DNA of 64,000 nucleotides from Fusobacteria bacterium ZRK30 (GCA_024628785.1 CP102405.1:248001-312000); one strand, 5' to 3'; counted from the first letter of the stretch, positions 43,014 through 52,217 are shown. The notes: generated by a model from the letters alone, not told the origin. Translations and numbers: made by a program.

Positions 43014-44324
43014 CTAGTTCTTTTTACCTGAGTTCCATGCAGGTATTAAAAGTAGCATAGCTATTATCGCTGAAGCTATTAACATCATAAAATATACGTT
43101 CCATGAATAGTTGTCCAAAACATATCCTACACCTAATTCAGAACCTGTGGCTCCTATAAAGTAACCAAATAACCCTGTCCACCCTGCCGACATTCCAGCA
43201 CTGTCATCTTTGGCAATATCCACCGCTGCTATACCTATAGCTGCTACCGGGAAATAGATTAAAGCCCCTATTAATGAGATTGCGATATTTATTATTATCA
43301 TATTGTCGGTCATCCAATAAGTTGTTACTAATACTGCTGACAATAATAAACATAACATAATTAGAGGTGTTCTTCTACCTTTGAAAACTTTATCAGATAT
43401 CCATCCCAATAAGATAGTCCCTGGTATTGCTGCAAATTCAAACATGAAAAATGAGAATCCTGCATCCTTCATATTAATCCCCTTGTATTGAACTAAGTAC
43501 ACAGAGATCCAGTCCAACGTTCCATATCTAAGAAAATAGATAAAAGCATTTGATAGTGCTAAAGACCAAAGAACCTTATTTTTTAAGATGTCTTCTATAA
43601 ATATTTGTTTAGAACTTCTCTTACTTTTAATCTTTATTTCTTCCTTTACAACTTCACCATGATACTCCCTTACAGATGGTAACCCCAATGATTCAGGTTT
43701 ATCTCTCAAGAATACCATCGTCAAAATACCTGCTATTATAGATATGATTCCTGGTAGGAAAAATAGTCCTCTCCAGCTTCCTGAAAACATACTTACTCCT
43801 ATTATTACTACGAATGGAATCAGCATAGCCCCTACATTATGAGCAGTATTCCAAACAGACATCCATGTTCCTCTCTCCTCATCAGAAAACCACACTTTCA
43901 TTGTTTTTCCACATGGAGGCCATCCCATAGATTGAACCCATCCATTTATAGTCCAAAGAACAGTAAAAGCCACAATACTATGAACACTTCCAAACATAAT
44001 ATTCACTATCCCTGCTAAAATAAGTCCGAATCCCATAAAATATCTGGGGTTCATTTTATCTGATACTCCCCCCATAATAAATTTTCCGAATCCGTAGGCT
44101 AAAGGCATCCCAGCTGCTATAGCTCCAACTTGCAGTTTAGTATATCCCAGTTGTTCAATCAAGTATGGTTTTGCAAATGAAAGGTTTTTTCTTGTTATAT
44201 AAAAAATTGCATAACCTACAAATATTGTAATAAATACCTGCCACTTATATCTGGTGTATTCCTTATCTACATTTTTAGTGTCAACACCAATGACTCCTCC
44301 TACCGATTTAAAAAAATTACTCAT
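43014..44324 (-). CDS. Glycerol-3-phosphate/organophosphate transporter (MFS, GlpT/UhpT family)
   Basis: 436 residues, 12 membrane helices, organophosphate:phosphate antiporter family. Typical: YKWQVFITIFVGYAIFYITRKNLSFAKPYL in the first helix region, GKFIMGGVSDKMNPRYFM, NGWVQSMGWPPCGKTMKVWF and WNTAHNVGAMLIP. GlpT and UhpT cannot be told apart safely; GlpT is favoured by the antitermination-type leader, which recalls GlpP control in Bacillus. GGGGGAAAG precedes the ATG. Its promoter lies about 150 bases upstream. Confidence 0.88.
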   Translation of the reverse strand: MSNFFKSVGGVIGVDTKNVDKEYTRYKWQVFITIFVGYAIFYITRKNLSFAKPYLIEQLGYTKLQVGAIAAGMPLAYGFGKFIMGGVSDKMNPRYFMGFGLILAGIVNIMFGSVHSIVAFTVLWTINGWVQSMGWPPCGKTMKVWFSDEERGTWMSVWNTAHNVGAMLIPFVVIIGVSMFSGSWRGLFFLPGIISIIAGILTMVFLRDKPESLGLPSVREYHGEVVKEEIKIKSKRSSKQIFIEDILKNKVLWSLALSNAFIYFLRYGTLDWISVYLVQYKGINMKDAGFSFFMFEFAAIPGTILLGWISDKVFKGRRTPLIMLCLLLSAVLVTTYWMTDNMIIINIAISLIGALIYFPVAAIGIAAVDIAKDDSAGMSAGWTGLFGYFIGATGSELGVGYVLDNYSWNVYFMMLIASAIIAMLLLIPAWNSGKKN

Positions 44325-44465
44325 CTTTCTTTCCCCCTATATTTTTTCCCTTCTTACTTTGTCAAGTTATTCTCAAAGCAATATTTCAAAAAAAAATAAA
44401 AGAGAGGACTAGCTAATCAGCTAGTCATCTCCTCCTCTCTTTTTCTCTTCAGGATATTTAATTTA
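44325..44465 (-). ncRNA. Leader of glpT-like gene with attenuator
   Basis: From the promoter at 44472-44500 the leader is about 141 bases. It contains an intrinsic terminator at 44399-44445: AGAGAGGA with TCCTCTCT, a central CTAGCT/AGCTAG helix, then a run of about ten T on the minus strand. Transcription must pass it to reach the gene. Glycerol-phosphate genes of Bacillus are controlled this way by the antiterminator GlpP; I infer a similar logic, as no GlpP gene is visible. Confidence 0.6.
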
Positions 44466-44471
44466 CATATA

Positions 44472-44500
44472 TTTATACCGCATACAGAACATTTTGTCAA
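44472..44500 (-). promoter_or_regulatory. Promoter of glpT-like gene
   Basis: TTGACA and TATAAA on the minus strand, exactly 17 bases apart. Confidence 0.85.
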
Positions 44501-44640
44501 CAAATAATATTGTGATTTAATTATTTTAATACTAAAAATAACAAATAAATAACACTTTTGACTAAACAATTCTTAAATAAAATAAAAAGTACAGTTGTTT
44601 TCTTATAAAATATGTTTTTCTATGAATAAGAAACATTCTA

Positions 44641-44690
44641 CCAAAAAATCAAAAAGAGGAAAGCCTTTACAAAACTTTCTCTCTCTTTTT
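44641..44690 (-). terminator. Terminator after rsmD
   Basis: An imperfect stem AAAAAGAGGAAAG against CTTTCTCTCTCTTTTT followed by a T-rich run on the minus strand, 19 bases after the stop. Confidence 0.65.
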
Positions 44691-44708
44691 TCAGATATCT
44701 ATAGATCT

Positions 44709-45257
44709 TTATCTAGTATAAAAACTCAATTCTTTTTTACCGTATCTTCTCTCATCAGCCTTTTTAAATTCAGCTACAGTTTCTTCCATATCTTCTAATA
44801 TATGGTGTTCTGCAATTATTAATCCATTTTCAGCTAATATCCCAGTTTCAGATATCTTTTCAATTACCTTGGTACATACGTTATCTTTGTATGGAGGGTC
44901 TAAAAATATAATATCAAATTTTTCTCTTTTTTTCCCTAAAATTGTAATAGCTCTTAAAGTTTCGTTCTTATATGCTCTGCACTGATCTTCAAATCCTAAA
45001 TTGTTTACATTTTCTATGATCACTCTAAGTGCATCTTTTTCCTTCTCTATCATTACAGCTCTTGAAGCTCCACGACTTATTGCCTCCAAAGCTATATTCC
45101 CGGTTCCACTGAATAGATCCAATACTTTCGCACCATCTATATATGGAGCAATCATTGAAAACAATGATTCCTTTACTCTATCTGTAGTTGGTCTGGTATC
45201 AAATCCATCTCTACATTTTATTCTTTTTCCCTTAGCACTTCCTGCTATTATTCTCAT
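44709..45257 (-). CDS. rsmD: 16S rRNA (guanine966-N2)-methyltransferase RsmD
   Basis: 182 residues. Start MRIIAGSAKGKRI, then TRPTTDRVKESLFSM, SAM-binding VLDLFSGTGNIALEAISRGA and catalytic FLDPPY are all typical of RsmD, which methylates the 30S head rRNA. Last gene of the prfA-to-rsmD run on the minus strand, 72 bases after queA. coaD, often next to rsmD, is not here. Confidence 0.95.
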   Translation of the reverse strand: MRIIAGSAKGKRIKCRDGFDTRPTTDRVKESLFSMIAPYIDGAKVLDLFSGTGNIALEAISRGASRAVMIEKEKDALRVIIENVNNLGFEDQCRAYKNETLRAITILGKKREKFDIIFLDPPYKDNVCTKVIEKISETGILAENGLIIAEHHILEDMEETVAEFKKADERRYGKKELSFYTR

Positions 45258-45329
45258 ATTTTCATTACCTCTTTCTATATTTTTATTTCTATAATCTTTA
45301 TCCTAATCATACACCAGTTATCCGTATAA

Positions 45330-46385
45330 TTAGTATATAAACATGGCATCTCCAAAACTAAAGAATTCATATTTTTCTTTTACAGCTTCCTCATAGACAC
45401 TAAACATAAAGTCTTTTTCAGACAGTGCCGAAACCAGCATAAGCAGTGTCGACTTAGGCAGATGGAAGTTTGTAATCAATGCATCTACTATTTTAAACTC
45501 ATACCCCGGATATATAAATATCTCTGTATCCCCAGAAGTTGCTGTTAATTGACCGCAACTGTCGGTAGCTGATTCCAATGTTCTTACAGAGGTTGTCCCT
45601 ACTGCAACTACCCTTCTCCCTTCTGCCTTTGCCCTATTTACAACTTCTGCTGTTTTTTCCGGTACTTCAAAAGTTTCAGAATGCATCTTATGTTCTAATA
45701 CATTTTCAGTTTGAACAGGCCTGAATGTTCCCAGTCCGACTTCTAAATATACATCTACTATCTCTACACCTTTTTCGGCTATTTTTTCAAATAATTCCTC
45801 GGTAAAATGAAGTCCAGCAGTAGGAGCAGCTACCGATTCACCTTTTTCGGCATAAACAGTCTGATATCTATCCCCGTCTTCTAATTTTTCTGTAATATAT
45901 GGCGGTAATGGCATCTGTCCTAATTCATGGATGATCTCCTCGAAAACTCCATCAAAAGTAAATTCCAAGATTCTATTTCCATCATCCTTTACCTCTTTTA
46001 GAGTAGCCTTTAATTGGCCATCACCAAATATTATTGTCTGATCTAACTTTAACTTTTTAGCACGTCTTACCAAACATTCCCATCTGTTTAATTCCAATCT
46101 TTTCAGTAAAAATACTTCCATTACTGCTCCACTTTCTTTTTTTCCTATAAGTCTTGCAGGAATTACCTTGGTGGAATTTCGAACCAGTACATCTCCCTCA
46201 TTTAGATAGTCTAAAACATTATAGAATTTTTTGTGCTCTATCTCTTTTTTAGTTTTATCTACAACTAATAATCTAGAATGATCCCTGGGCATTGTAGGAG
46301 TCTGTCCTATCAACTCCTCCGGCAAATGATAGTCGTAATCTGACAGTAATATTTCCTCTTTAATCTCTTTTTTTTTCTTCTCCAA
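45330..46385 (-). CDS. queA: tRNA preQ1(34) S-adenosylmethionine ribosyltransferase-isomerase
   Basis: 351 residues. QueA moves the ribosyl part of S-adenosylmethionine to preQ1 in tRNA wobble position, a late queuosine step. Motifs: [53 protein letters not shown] and [15 protein letters not shown]. It lies 16 bases after hflC. tgt, a common partner, is outside the window. Confidence 0.97.
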   Translation of the reverse strand: MEKKKKEIKEEILLSDYDYHLPEELIGQTPTMPRDHSRLLVVDKTKKEIEHKKFYNVLDYLNEGDVLVRNSTKVIPARLIGKKESGAVMEVFLLKRLELNRWECLVRRAKKLKLDQTIIFGDGQLKATLKEVKDDGNRILEFTFDGVFEEIIHELGQMPLPPYITEKLEDGDRYQTVYAEKGESVAAPTAGLHFTEELFEKIAEKGVEIVDVYLEVGLGTFRPVQTENVLEHKMHSETFEVPEKTAEVVNRAKAEGRRVVAVGTTSVRTLESATDSCGQLTATSGDTEIFIYPGYEFKIVDALITNFHLPKSTLLMLVSALSEKDFMFSVYEEAVKEKYEFFSFGDAMFIY

Positions 46386-46401
46386 TTTCTATACCTCTTT
46401 C

Positions 46402-47247
46402 TTATTTTGTTTGTAACATCTTCCATAATTCTGAATCTGTAGATAATATCACCTTAGTTTTATTATCCATAATCTTCTCATAGGATTCCAATGTTTTCAT
46501 AAATTTATAAAATTCAGGATCTCTGTTATATGCATCTGCATATATCTCCAATGCTTTTGCATCTCCTTCACCCTTTAATTCCTCGGATTTCCTATAAGCT
46601 TCTGCCAATATTATAGTCTTTTCCTGGTCAGCTTGAGAAGTGATTTCCAGTGATTTTTCCCTTCCTTCAGCTCTATATTTTTTAGCCTGCTGATTTCTTT
46701 CCGCTTCCATCCTTTTATAGATATTCTGTTCATTTTCTTTAGGAAGCTCTACTCTTTTTATCCTTACATCTATTATTTTAATCCCTGAAGATTTGGCTTT
46801 TTCCCTGCTTTCCTCAGTTACATTTTCCATAATGATATCTCTTTTGGAAGATATTATTTCAGACAGAGTATATTTTCCCATCTCTCTTCGAAGTTCAGAA
46901 TATACAATGTCATCTAATCTGGCCTGGGCTCCGGCTGTATTTTGTACACTCTGTAAAAACAATAGGGGGTCTGCAATCTTCCATCTGGCATAGTTATCTA
47001 TTACTATACTTTTCTTTCCTTTAATTATAATTCCCTTAGGTGCTGCATCATAGTTTAACAACCTTTTATCAAAATATCTAACATTATCAATAAATGGAAC
47101 TTTTCCATATAATCCCGGTTCCGTTACTACTCTTTTTGGTTTTCCCAATCTAATCACAACGGCATTTTCAACTTCTGAAACTTGAAATAAAGATGTAGAT
47201 GATACTATTACAACTATTGCTAGAATACTAATTATTAGTTTTTTCAT
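46402..47247 (-). CDS. hflC: HflC, SPFH-family regulator of membrane protease
   Basis: 281 residues from the ATG at 47247 (MKKLIISIL, with GGAGGAGGTG nine bases upstream). An N-terminal membrane helix (about 3-22) is followed by the SPFH/prohibitin domain (about 23-190) and a charged coiled coil (KRMEAERNQQAKKYRAEGREK, split). HflC joins HflK in a large ring around FtsH that limits its proteolysis. Its start overlaps the end of hflK by 20 bases. An ORF start at 47268 within the ribosome site is rejected. Confidence 0.93.
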   Translation of the reverse strand: MKKLIISILAIVVIVSSTSLFQVSEVENAVVIRLGKPKRVVTEPGLYGKVPFIDNVRYFDKRLLNYDAAPKGIIIKGKKSIVIDNYARWKIADPLLFLQSVQNTAGAQARLDDIVYSELRREMGKYTLSEIISSKRDIIMENVTEESREKAKSSGIKIIDVRIKRVELPKENEQNIYKRMEAERNQQAKKYRAEGREKSLEITSQADQEKTIILAEAYRKSEELKGEGDAKALEIYADAYNRDPEFYKFMKTLESYEKIMDNKTKVILSTDSELWKMLQTK

Positions 47248-48307
47248 TAGCTTCCACACCTCCTCCAATTAAGTTTATTATACTTCCTTTTAATTCAGGA
47301 TCCACTATTATTTTTTCAATACCCGGCATTGTTTTTTCCATAGTTTCCAGATACATCCTTGTTTTTGTAACCTCTTTACCCAATGAATATTTTTCACTTA
47401 ATTTTATAAATTTAGCTACATCTCCCTGGGATTCTTTGATTCTTTTTTCCTTATAAGCTTCTGCTCTATTTATCATTTGAGATGCCTGTCCACGAGCATT
47501 TGGAATAATATCGTTCCTATACCCATTAGCTTCGTTTATAAACCTGGCTCTATCCTCTCGAGCATTGGCTACCTCTTTAAAAGCTTGCATAACTTCTTCT
47601 GGTGGTCCTACATCCTGCAGCTGCAACCCGATTATAAGTATTCCGGTTCCATAACTCTCTAATATTTCCTTTAATTTTTCACGGGTTTCCTCTTGAATTC
47701 TCTCTTTTCCAACTGTCAGAGTTTCCTCTATCCCCTTACTTCCAACAACCTGCCTAAGGGCAGATTCAGATGCACTCTTTATCGTTTCATACTGGTCTCT
47801 TACATTGAATATATAATCTTTTAAATTACTGATCTTGTATTGAACACTAAAATCTACATCGATCATATTTTCATCACCTGTAAACATCAATGATTCCTCT
47901 GGAATATTTTGATATCTTGCAGGCGGCCCAGCCTCAATAGTTTCAAATCCTATCTCTACTCTATAGACTTTAGTTGTCTTTACAACATATCTTTTCCCAA
48001 TTGGGCTGGGGAAATACCAGTGCATTCCAGGTCCTACAGTTTTAGAGTACTTTCCAAATCTAAGAAGTACTGCCTCCTCATCTGGTCCTACTTGATAGAT
48101 ACCAGTTCCTAAAAAAACAAGAAATAATATTACTATTATTCCACCTAATCCACCCTTTATATGGTTTTTCGATGATTTTCTTCCTCCCCTGGGATCTTCA
48201 TCCCTTGGCGGTTCATTCTGATCATTTCTTTTTTCATCCTTACCATAAAATATTTCCCTTATAAACCGTTTAACATCTTCTAAATCGTCAAACCTTATTT
48301 CTCCCAT
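47228..48307 (-). CDS. hflK: HflK, SPFH-family regulator of membrane protease
   Basis: 359 residues: a charged, Pro/Gly-rich cytoplasmic N terminus (about 1-50, including PPRDEDPRGGRKSS), one membrane helix (about 51-70), SPFH domain with VGPDEEAVLLRFGKY and PGMHWYFPSPIG, and a coiled coil with FINEANGYRNDIIPNARGQA. Partner of HflC. AGGGGGAA precedes the ATG. A near-palindrome, GACAGTTTAAAGCTGTC, lies just upstream (48321-48337) and could be a small hairpin covering the leader. prmC ends 101 bases upstream without a terminator, so read-through is likely. Confidence 0.95.
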   Translation of the reverse strand: MGEIRFDDLEDVKRFIREIFYGKDEKRNDQNEPPRDEDPRGGRKSSKNHIKGGLGGIIVILFLVFLGTGIYQVGPDEEAVLLRFGKYSKTVGPGMHWYFPSPIGKRYVVKTTKVYRVEIGFETIEAGPPARYQNIPEESLMFTGDENMIDVDFSVQYKISNLKDYIFNVRDQYETIKSASESALRQVVGSKGIEETLTVGKERIQEETREKLKEILESYGTGILIIGLQLQDVGPPEEVMQAFKEVANAREDRARFINEANGYRNDIIPNARGQASQMINRAEAYKEKRIKESQGDVAKFIKLSEKYSLGKEVTKTRMYLETMEKTMPGIEKIIVDPELKGSIINLIGGGVEANEKTNN

Positions 48308-48407
48308 AGTATTCCCCCTTGACAGCTTTAAACTGTCTAATAATGGATAATTAAATTACAAAACCTTTTGAAAATACAAATAACAATTAGAATAAATCAA
48401 ATTTATT

Positions 48408-49571
48408 TTATCTGTTAAGTTTTCCAATTACCATTCTTTCATGTTCTGCATAATCATAATATACTTCTACATTTAAAAAATCATTTTTTTCCATTATTTT
48501 TTTTACTGCTTCCCCTTGATTATATCCAATTTCAAAAGCCAGATACCCGCCTTTAACTAAATGATCAGGAGCATTTTTAGAGATCTCCTCATAAAAATAT
48601 AGGCCATTATTAGGAGCAGTCAGAGCTAATTTAGGCTCATATTTCAAAACTTTTTCCTCTAAGACTTCATATTCATAGTCAGGTATATATGGTGGGTTAG
48701 AAACTATCAAATTGAATTTCTTATATTCTACAGCCCTTAATATATCAGACTTAATAAATTTTACATTGGCAGCATTATTTTCTGCCTTATTTTTCTTGGC
48801 TACATTTAGAGCTCTCTCACTGATGTCCACACCTAAAACCATGGATTTAGGGAGTTCCTTTCCTAAAGTTATCGATATAGCCCCACTTCCACTGCCTATA
48901 TCCAATATCTTAGGTTCTTCTATCTCATCCATTAATTTTATACATCTTTCTACCAATAATTCAGTTTCAGATCGTGGAATGAGTACCGATTCATCTACAT
49001 AAAATTTATACCCATAAAACTCCTCAAATCCTAAAACATATTGGAGAGGTCTCTTATTTTTTCCTATCTCTACCAGCATCTTTCTAATTTCTTTTTTTTC
49101 TGCTTCTGTTATTTCTCTCTCAAAATTCAGGGTCATCTCCATCCTGGAAACTTTTAAAATATAACTAAATACATGTTCTGCATCTAATTTTGCTTCTTTA
49201 GACCCATGTTTTTTTAGATATACTATACTCTTAGTTAAAAGCTCTAAAAATTCTTTCCTGTAATTTTTTTCAATCTTATCCCTATCTAAATCTGTAACTA
49301 TTTTATCACTTTCACTTTTTTCATACTCTATCTTCTCTTCCTTCAGGAGTTCATCAAATCCAATTTTTTTCTTTATCATCTGTAATATATATCTTTTAAT
49401 CTTAACCCTCTCATCATCTACGAGGGGTCTGTCATATTCTGCATAGAGCAGTATCCTGTCGATGGATAAAACGTGAGATATTACCTTTTCTGCCTCTAAT
49501 CGAGGTTTAGAAAAGGAGTATTTTTTAAAATACTCCTCACTCCATCTCAATATATCGAGTAGATTTTTCAT
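48408..49571 (-). CDS. prmC: Release factor glutamine methyltransferase with doubled N-terminal domain
   Basis: 387 residues; usual PrmC is about 280. It methylates the GGQ glutamine of release factors. The C-terminal methyltransferase has ILDIGSGSGAISITLG (SAM) near residue 225 and the catalytic NPPYIP near residue 290. The extra length comes from two copies of the N-terminal helical domain, about residues 3-70 (LLRW..KPRLEAEKVISHVLSIDR) and 110-175 (LTKSIVYLKKHG..KLDAEHVFSYILKVSR). Its ATG shares one base with the prfA stop (TAATG), so it is coupled to its own substrate gene. Confidence 0.95.
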   Translation of the reverse strand: MKNLLDILRWSEEYFKKYSFSKPRLEAEKVISHVLSIDRILLYAEYDRPLVDDERVKIKRYILQMIKKKIGFDELLKEEKIEYEKSESDKIVTDLDRDKIEKNYRKEFLELLTKSIVYLKKHGSKEAKLDAEHVFSYILKVSRMEMTLNFEREITEAEKKEIRKMLVEIGKNKRPLQYVLGFEEFYGYKFYVDESVLIPRSETELLVERCIKLMDEIEEPKILDIGSGSGAISITLGKELPKSMVLGVDISERALNVAKKNKAENNAANVKFIKSDILRAVEYKKFNLIVSNPPYIPDYEYEVLEEKVLKYEPKLALTAPNNGLYFYEEISKNAPDHLVKGGYLAFEIGYNQGEAVKKIMEKNDFLNVEVYYDYAEHERMVIGKLNR

Positions 49572-50644
49572 TAATCTACCATACTTTGTAGTTGATCTGC
49601 TTGGTCAAATGTGATTAATCCATCGATTATCTCATCTATGTCTCCATCTAAGATATAGTCTAACCTATGAAGAGTAAGTTTGATTCTATGATCTGTTACT
49701 CTTCCTTGTGGGAAGTTATATGTTCTAATTTTTTCAGATCTGGCACCAGTTCCTACTTGTAACTTTCTATTTCCTTCAACTTCTGATCTTTGTTTTTCAA
49801 CTTCAGATTCAAACAATTTAGCTGCTAATAATTTCATAGCCTGCTCTCTATTCTTTAATTGTGATCTACCATCTTGACATTGAACAACCGTTCCAGTAGG
49901 CATATGAGTGATTCTTACTGCCGAGTCTGTAGTGTTAACGTGCTGTCCTCCTGATCCTCCTGATCTATATGTATCTATCTTAAGGTCAGATGTTTTGATG
50001 TCAACTTGTGTAACGTCATCTATTTCAGGTAAGATAGCTACTGTAATTGTAGAAGTATGGATTCTTCCTGACCCTTCTGTAGCAGGTACTCTTTGTACTC
50101 TATGTACTCCTGATTCGAATTTTAGTCTAGAGTAAGCTCCCTGCCCTTTGATTAAGAAGATTACCTCTTTTAATCCACCTACACCAATTTCATTCTTTTC
50201 CATTATTTCTATCTTCCATTTTCTTCTTTCTGCATATCTACTATACATTCTGAAAATGTCCCCGGCGAATAAAGCAGCCTCGTCTCCACCTGCTCCACCT
50301 CTTATCTCTACGATTACGTTTTTATCGTCGTTAGGGTCCTTTGGAAGTAATAATATTTTCATATCCTCTTCCATCTCAGGTAATTTTTCTTCAATCTCTG
50401 ATTTTTCCTCTAACATCATCTCTTTCATCTCGTCATCTTTTTCATCTTTTAAGTTTTCTTTGATGAATTCTAACTCTTCTAAGTACCCTCTGTATTCCTT
50501 GTATTTCAATACAATCTCTTCCATATCATTTATAGCTTTATTGTACTCAATCATCCTCTTGTGATCTGTCGCTACTTCTGGAGTTGCTAATAATGCATTT
50601 AATTCATCATATTTTTTTGCCACTTCATCTAATTTTTTAAACAT
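49571..50644 (-). CDS. prfA: Peptide chain release factor 1
   Basis: 357 residues. RF1 reads UAA and UAG. The catalytic GGQ lies in GSGGQHVNTTDSAV near residue 233, and the N-terminal coiled region and REIRGGAGGDEAALFAGDLF-type block (VEIRGGAGGDEAALFAG) are normal; codon-reading PAT motif PATEGSG near residue 188 fits RF1. GGAAGGGATGA precedes the ATG. It begins a run with prmC, hflK, hflC, queA and rsmD. Confidence 0.97.
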   Translation of the reverse strand: MFKKLDEVAKKYDELNALLATPEVATDHKRMIEYNKAINDMEEIVLKYKEYRGYLEELEFIKENLKDEKDDEMKEMMLEEKSEIEEKLPEMEEDMKILLLPKDPNDDKNVIVEIRGGAGGDEAALFAGDIFRMYSRYAERRKWKIEIMEKNEIGVGGLKEVIFLIKGQGAYSRLKFESGVHRVQRVPATEGSGRIHTSTITVAILPEIDDVTQVDIKTSDLKIDTYRSGGSGGQHVNTTDSAVRITHMPTGTVVQCQDGRSQLKNREQAMKLLAAKLFESEVEKQRSEVEGNRKLQVGTGARSEKIRTYNFPQGRVTDHRIKLTLHRLDYILDGDIDEIIDGLITFDQADQLQSMVD

Positions 50645-50866
50645 CTATTCATCCCTTCCTACAACTTTATTTTTTTACAATATCTATTGTTCATTTTTTT
50701 ATTTTTTCTTGATTTTTACAGTGGTATATACCTTTAAAATTCAAGACTTTAACTTATAAAGTATACCATAATATGTTATTAAAAACAATTATCCCTTATA
50801 TTAGAGGTAGTTTGAGAGACTCAATTTTAACTAAGTACCATTTTTTAAGCACTACAATATTTATTA
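50645..50866. other. Divergent intergenic region prfA / asnA
   Basis: AT-rich. It must hold the prfA promoter (minus strand), but no convincing pair of boxes stands out. No ORF with a ribosome site and no hairpin with a U tract was found here. Confidence 0.4.
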
Positions 50867-50895
50867 TTGACATAACAAAGAAAATAGTTTATACT
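50867..50895 (+). promoter_or_regulatory. Promoter of the asnA leader
   Basis: TTGACA (50867-50872) and TATACT (50890-50895), exactly 17 bases apart; transcription would start near 50902. Confidence 0.88.
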
Positions 50896-50925
50896 TCTTA
50901 CAAATAGATTATAAGGAGCAGAACT

Positions 50926-50997
50926 ATGTTTAAATTAATTATAACTTCTAACAATAATAATAATAATAATAATATGAGGGGATTTGTATATAGATAG
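50926..50997 (+). CDS. asnA leader peptide with eight consecutive Asn codons
   Basis: A 23-codon ORF (MFKLIITS, then eight Asn, then MRGFVYR, stop TAG at 50995). Asn codons are AAC once and AAT seven times at 50950-50973. AAGGAG lies seven bases before the ATG. It lies 24 bases after the predicted transcription start and upstream of asparagine synthetase, and is followed by mutually exclusive hairpins. By the logic of his, trp and leu leaders, ribosome stalling here when Asn-tRNA is short should let transcription go on. Too short for usual gene finding. Confidence 0.88.
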   Translation: MFKLIITSNNNNNNNNMRGFVYR

Positions 50998-51079
50998 CAT
51001 TTAGTTATCTTTAGGCAGATCCATTTTGTGATAAAACAAGATGCTAATGCCTAGAACCCCTCAATGAAACTATAAGGGA

Positions 51080-51114
51080 AACCATCAAGGCAATTATGCT
51101 TTGATGGTTTTTTT
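51080..51114 (+). terminator. Terminator of the asnA attenuator
   Basis: A 13-bp stem with one G-U pair and a 4-nt ATTA loop, then T7, 59 bases before the asnA ATG. Confidence 0.9.
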
Positions 51115-51172
51115 AATTTATTTCACCTTTTTACCCTAATAATCTTAAACAAATAAACTCAGGAGGACAACC

Positions 51173-52171
51173 ATGAAAAAAACAACAGACAAGTATGAAA
51201 GTAAATTATCACTATTAGAAACAGAGATCGCAATCAAAAAACTTAAAGATTTTTTTGAAAGCTCGTTAGCTTACGAACTTAACCTAACTAGGGTTTCAGC
51301 TCCCCTATTTGTTAAAAGTACATCTGGATTAAACGATGATCTGAACGGAATTGAAAAGGCAGTTTCTTTTTCAACTGAACACGAAGAAAGATTAGAGATC
51401 GTTCATTCATTGGCAAAATGGAAGAGAATGGCACTATATAGATATGGGTTTGAAACTCACACAGGTTTATATGCCGATATGAATGCCATAAGAAAACATG
51501 AAGATCTTTCTGAGATCCACTCATTATATGTAGATCAATGGGATTGGGAAAAAATAATTTCAGAAGAGGAAAGAAACATAACAAAACTTAAAAATATAGT
51601 TGATCGAATCTACAAGGCATTTAAAAAAACAGAAAGCTATATTAAGAGAGAATATCCTGTTCTTACTCTTGGCTTACCTGAAGAAATACACTATATCACA
51701 GCTGTTGAATTAGAAGAAAGATACCCTGAACTTACTCCTAAAGAGAGGGAGCATGCTGTAACTAAGGAGTATGGTGCTGTATTTATTATTGGGATTGGGG
51801 ATAAACTTCCTTCTGGAGATCGTCACGACGGCCGTGCCCCGGACTACGATGATTGGTCATTAAACGGAGATATATTGTTCTGGAACTCTGTATTGGATAG
51901 ATCTTTAGAGCTATCTTCTATGGGTATAAGAGTCGATAAAAAAGCTCTCCTAGAGCAACTTGAAAAAACAGATACTATGTGGAAAAAAGAGATGGATTTC
52001 CATAGATCACTTCTTGAAGGAAAACTACCTTTTACAGTCGGTGGGGGAATTGGGCAATCTAGAATATGTATGTATTTCTTGGAAAAAGCTCATATTGGAG
52101 AAGTTCAGTCATCTTCATGGCCTGCTCATATAATTGAGGAGTGCAGGGAAAAAGGAATAGAATTACTATAA
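51173..52171 (+). CDS. asnA: Aspartate-ammonia ligase (asparagine synthetase A)
   Basis: 332 residues. AsnA makes asparagine from aspartate, ammonia and ATP; it is a homodimer related to class II tRNA synthetases. Signatures: [49 protein letters not shown] and [18 protein letters not shown], with the C-terminal [23 protein letters not shown] lies seven bases before the ATG. It is alone behind a poly-Asn attenuator, so expression should rise when Asn-tRNA is scarce. A strong terminator ends the unit. Confidence 0.97.
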   Translation: MKKTTDKYESKLSLLETEIAIKKLKDFFESSLAYELNLTRVSAPLFVKSTSGLNDDLNGIEKAVSFSTEHEERLEIVHSLAKWKRMALYRYGFETHTGLYADMNAIRKHEDLSEIHSLYVDQWDWEKIISEEERNITKLKNIVDRIYKAFKKTESYIKREYPVLTLGLPEEIHYITAVELEERYPELTPKEREHAVTKEYGAVFIIGIGDKLPSGDRHDGRAPDYDDWSLNGDILFWNSVLDRSLELSSMGIRVDKKALLEQLEKTDTMWKKEMDFHRSLLEGKLPFTVGGGIGQSRICMYFLEKAHIGEVQSSSWPAHIIEECREKGIELL

Positions 52172-52180
52172 AAGATCATC

Positions 52181-52217
52181 AAAAAAACCACTCCTAATTT
52201 TAGGAGTGGTTTTTTTG
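52181..52217. terminator. Bidirectional terminator between asnA and pilus operon
   Basis: A stem of AAAAAACCACTCCTAA with its complement around a very short loop and T7 on both strands. Confidence 0.92.

Larger units (their letters stand above)
50902..51115 (+). ncRNA. asnA transcription attenuator
   Basis: After the poly-Asn ORF the RNA can form a hairpin TAGGCA (51012-51017) with TGCCTA (51048-51053), enclosed by TGAGGGG (50975-50981) with CCCCTCA (51057-51063). A terminator follows: AACCATCAAGGCA (51080-51092) with TGCTTTGATGGTT (51097-51109) and T7. TGCCT (51048-51052) can instead pair with AGGCA (51088-51092), the 5' arm of the terminator. Thus segments 1:2 plus 3:4 give termination and 2:3 gives antitermination. 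A ribosome held on the Asn codons would cover TGAGGGG and favour the second state. Confidence 0.8.

Noticed and set aside
44336-44365. TTGACA near the glpT-like gene as its promoter
   Set aside because: The matching -10 would place the start of transcription after the ribosome site; the pair at 44472-44500 is far better.
44595-44798. Plus-strand ORF of 67 codons opposite the rsmD end
   Set aside because: No ribosome site; it overlaps rsmD and the rsmD terminator.
50902-51115. T-box riboswitch upstream of asnA
   Set aside because: The conserved T-box sequence and specifier arrangement are not seen, whereas a translated poly-Asn ORF is.
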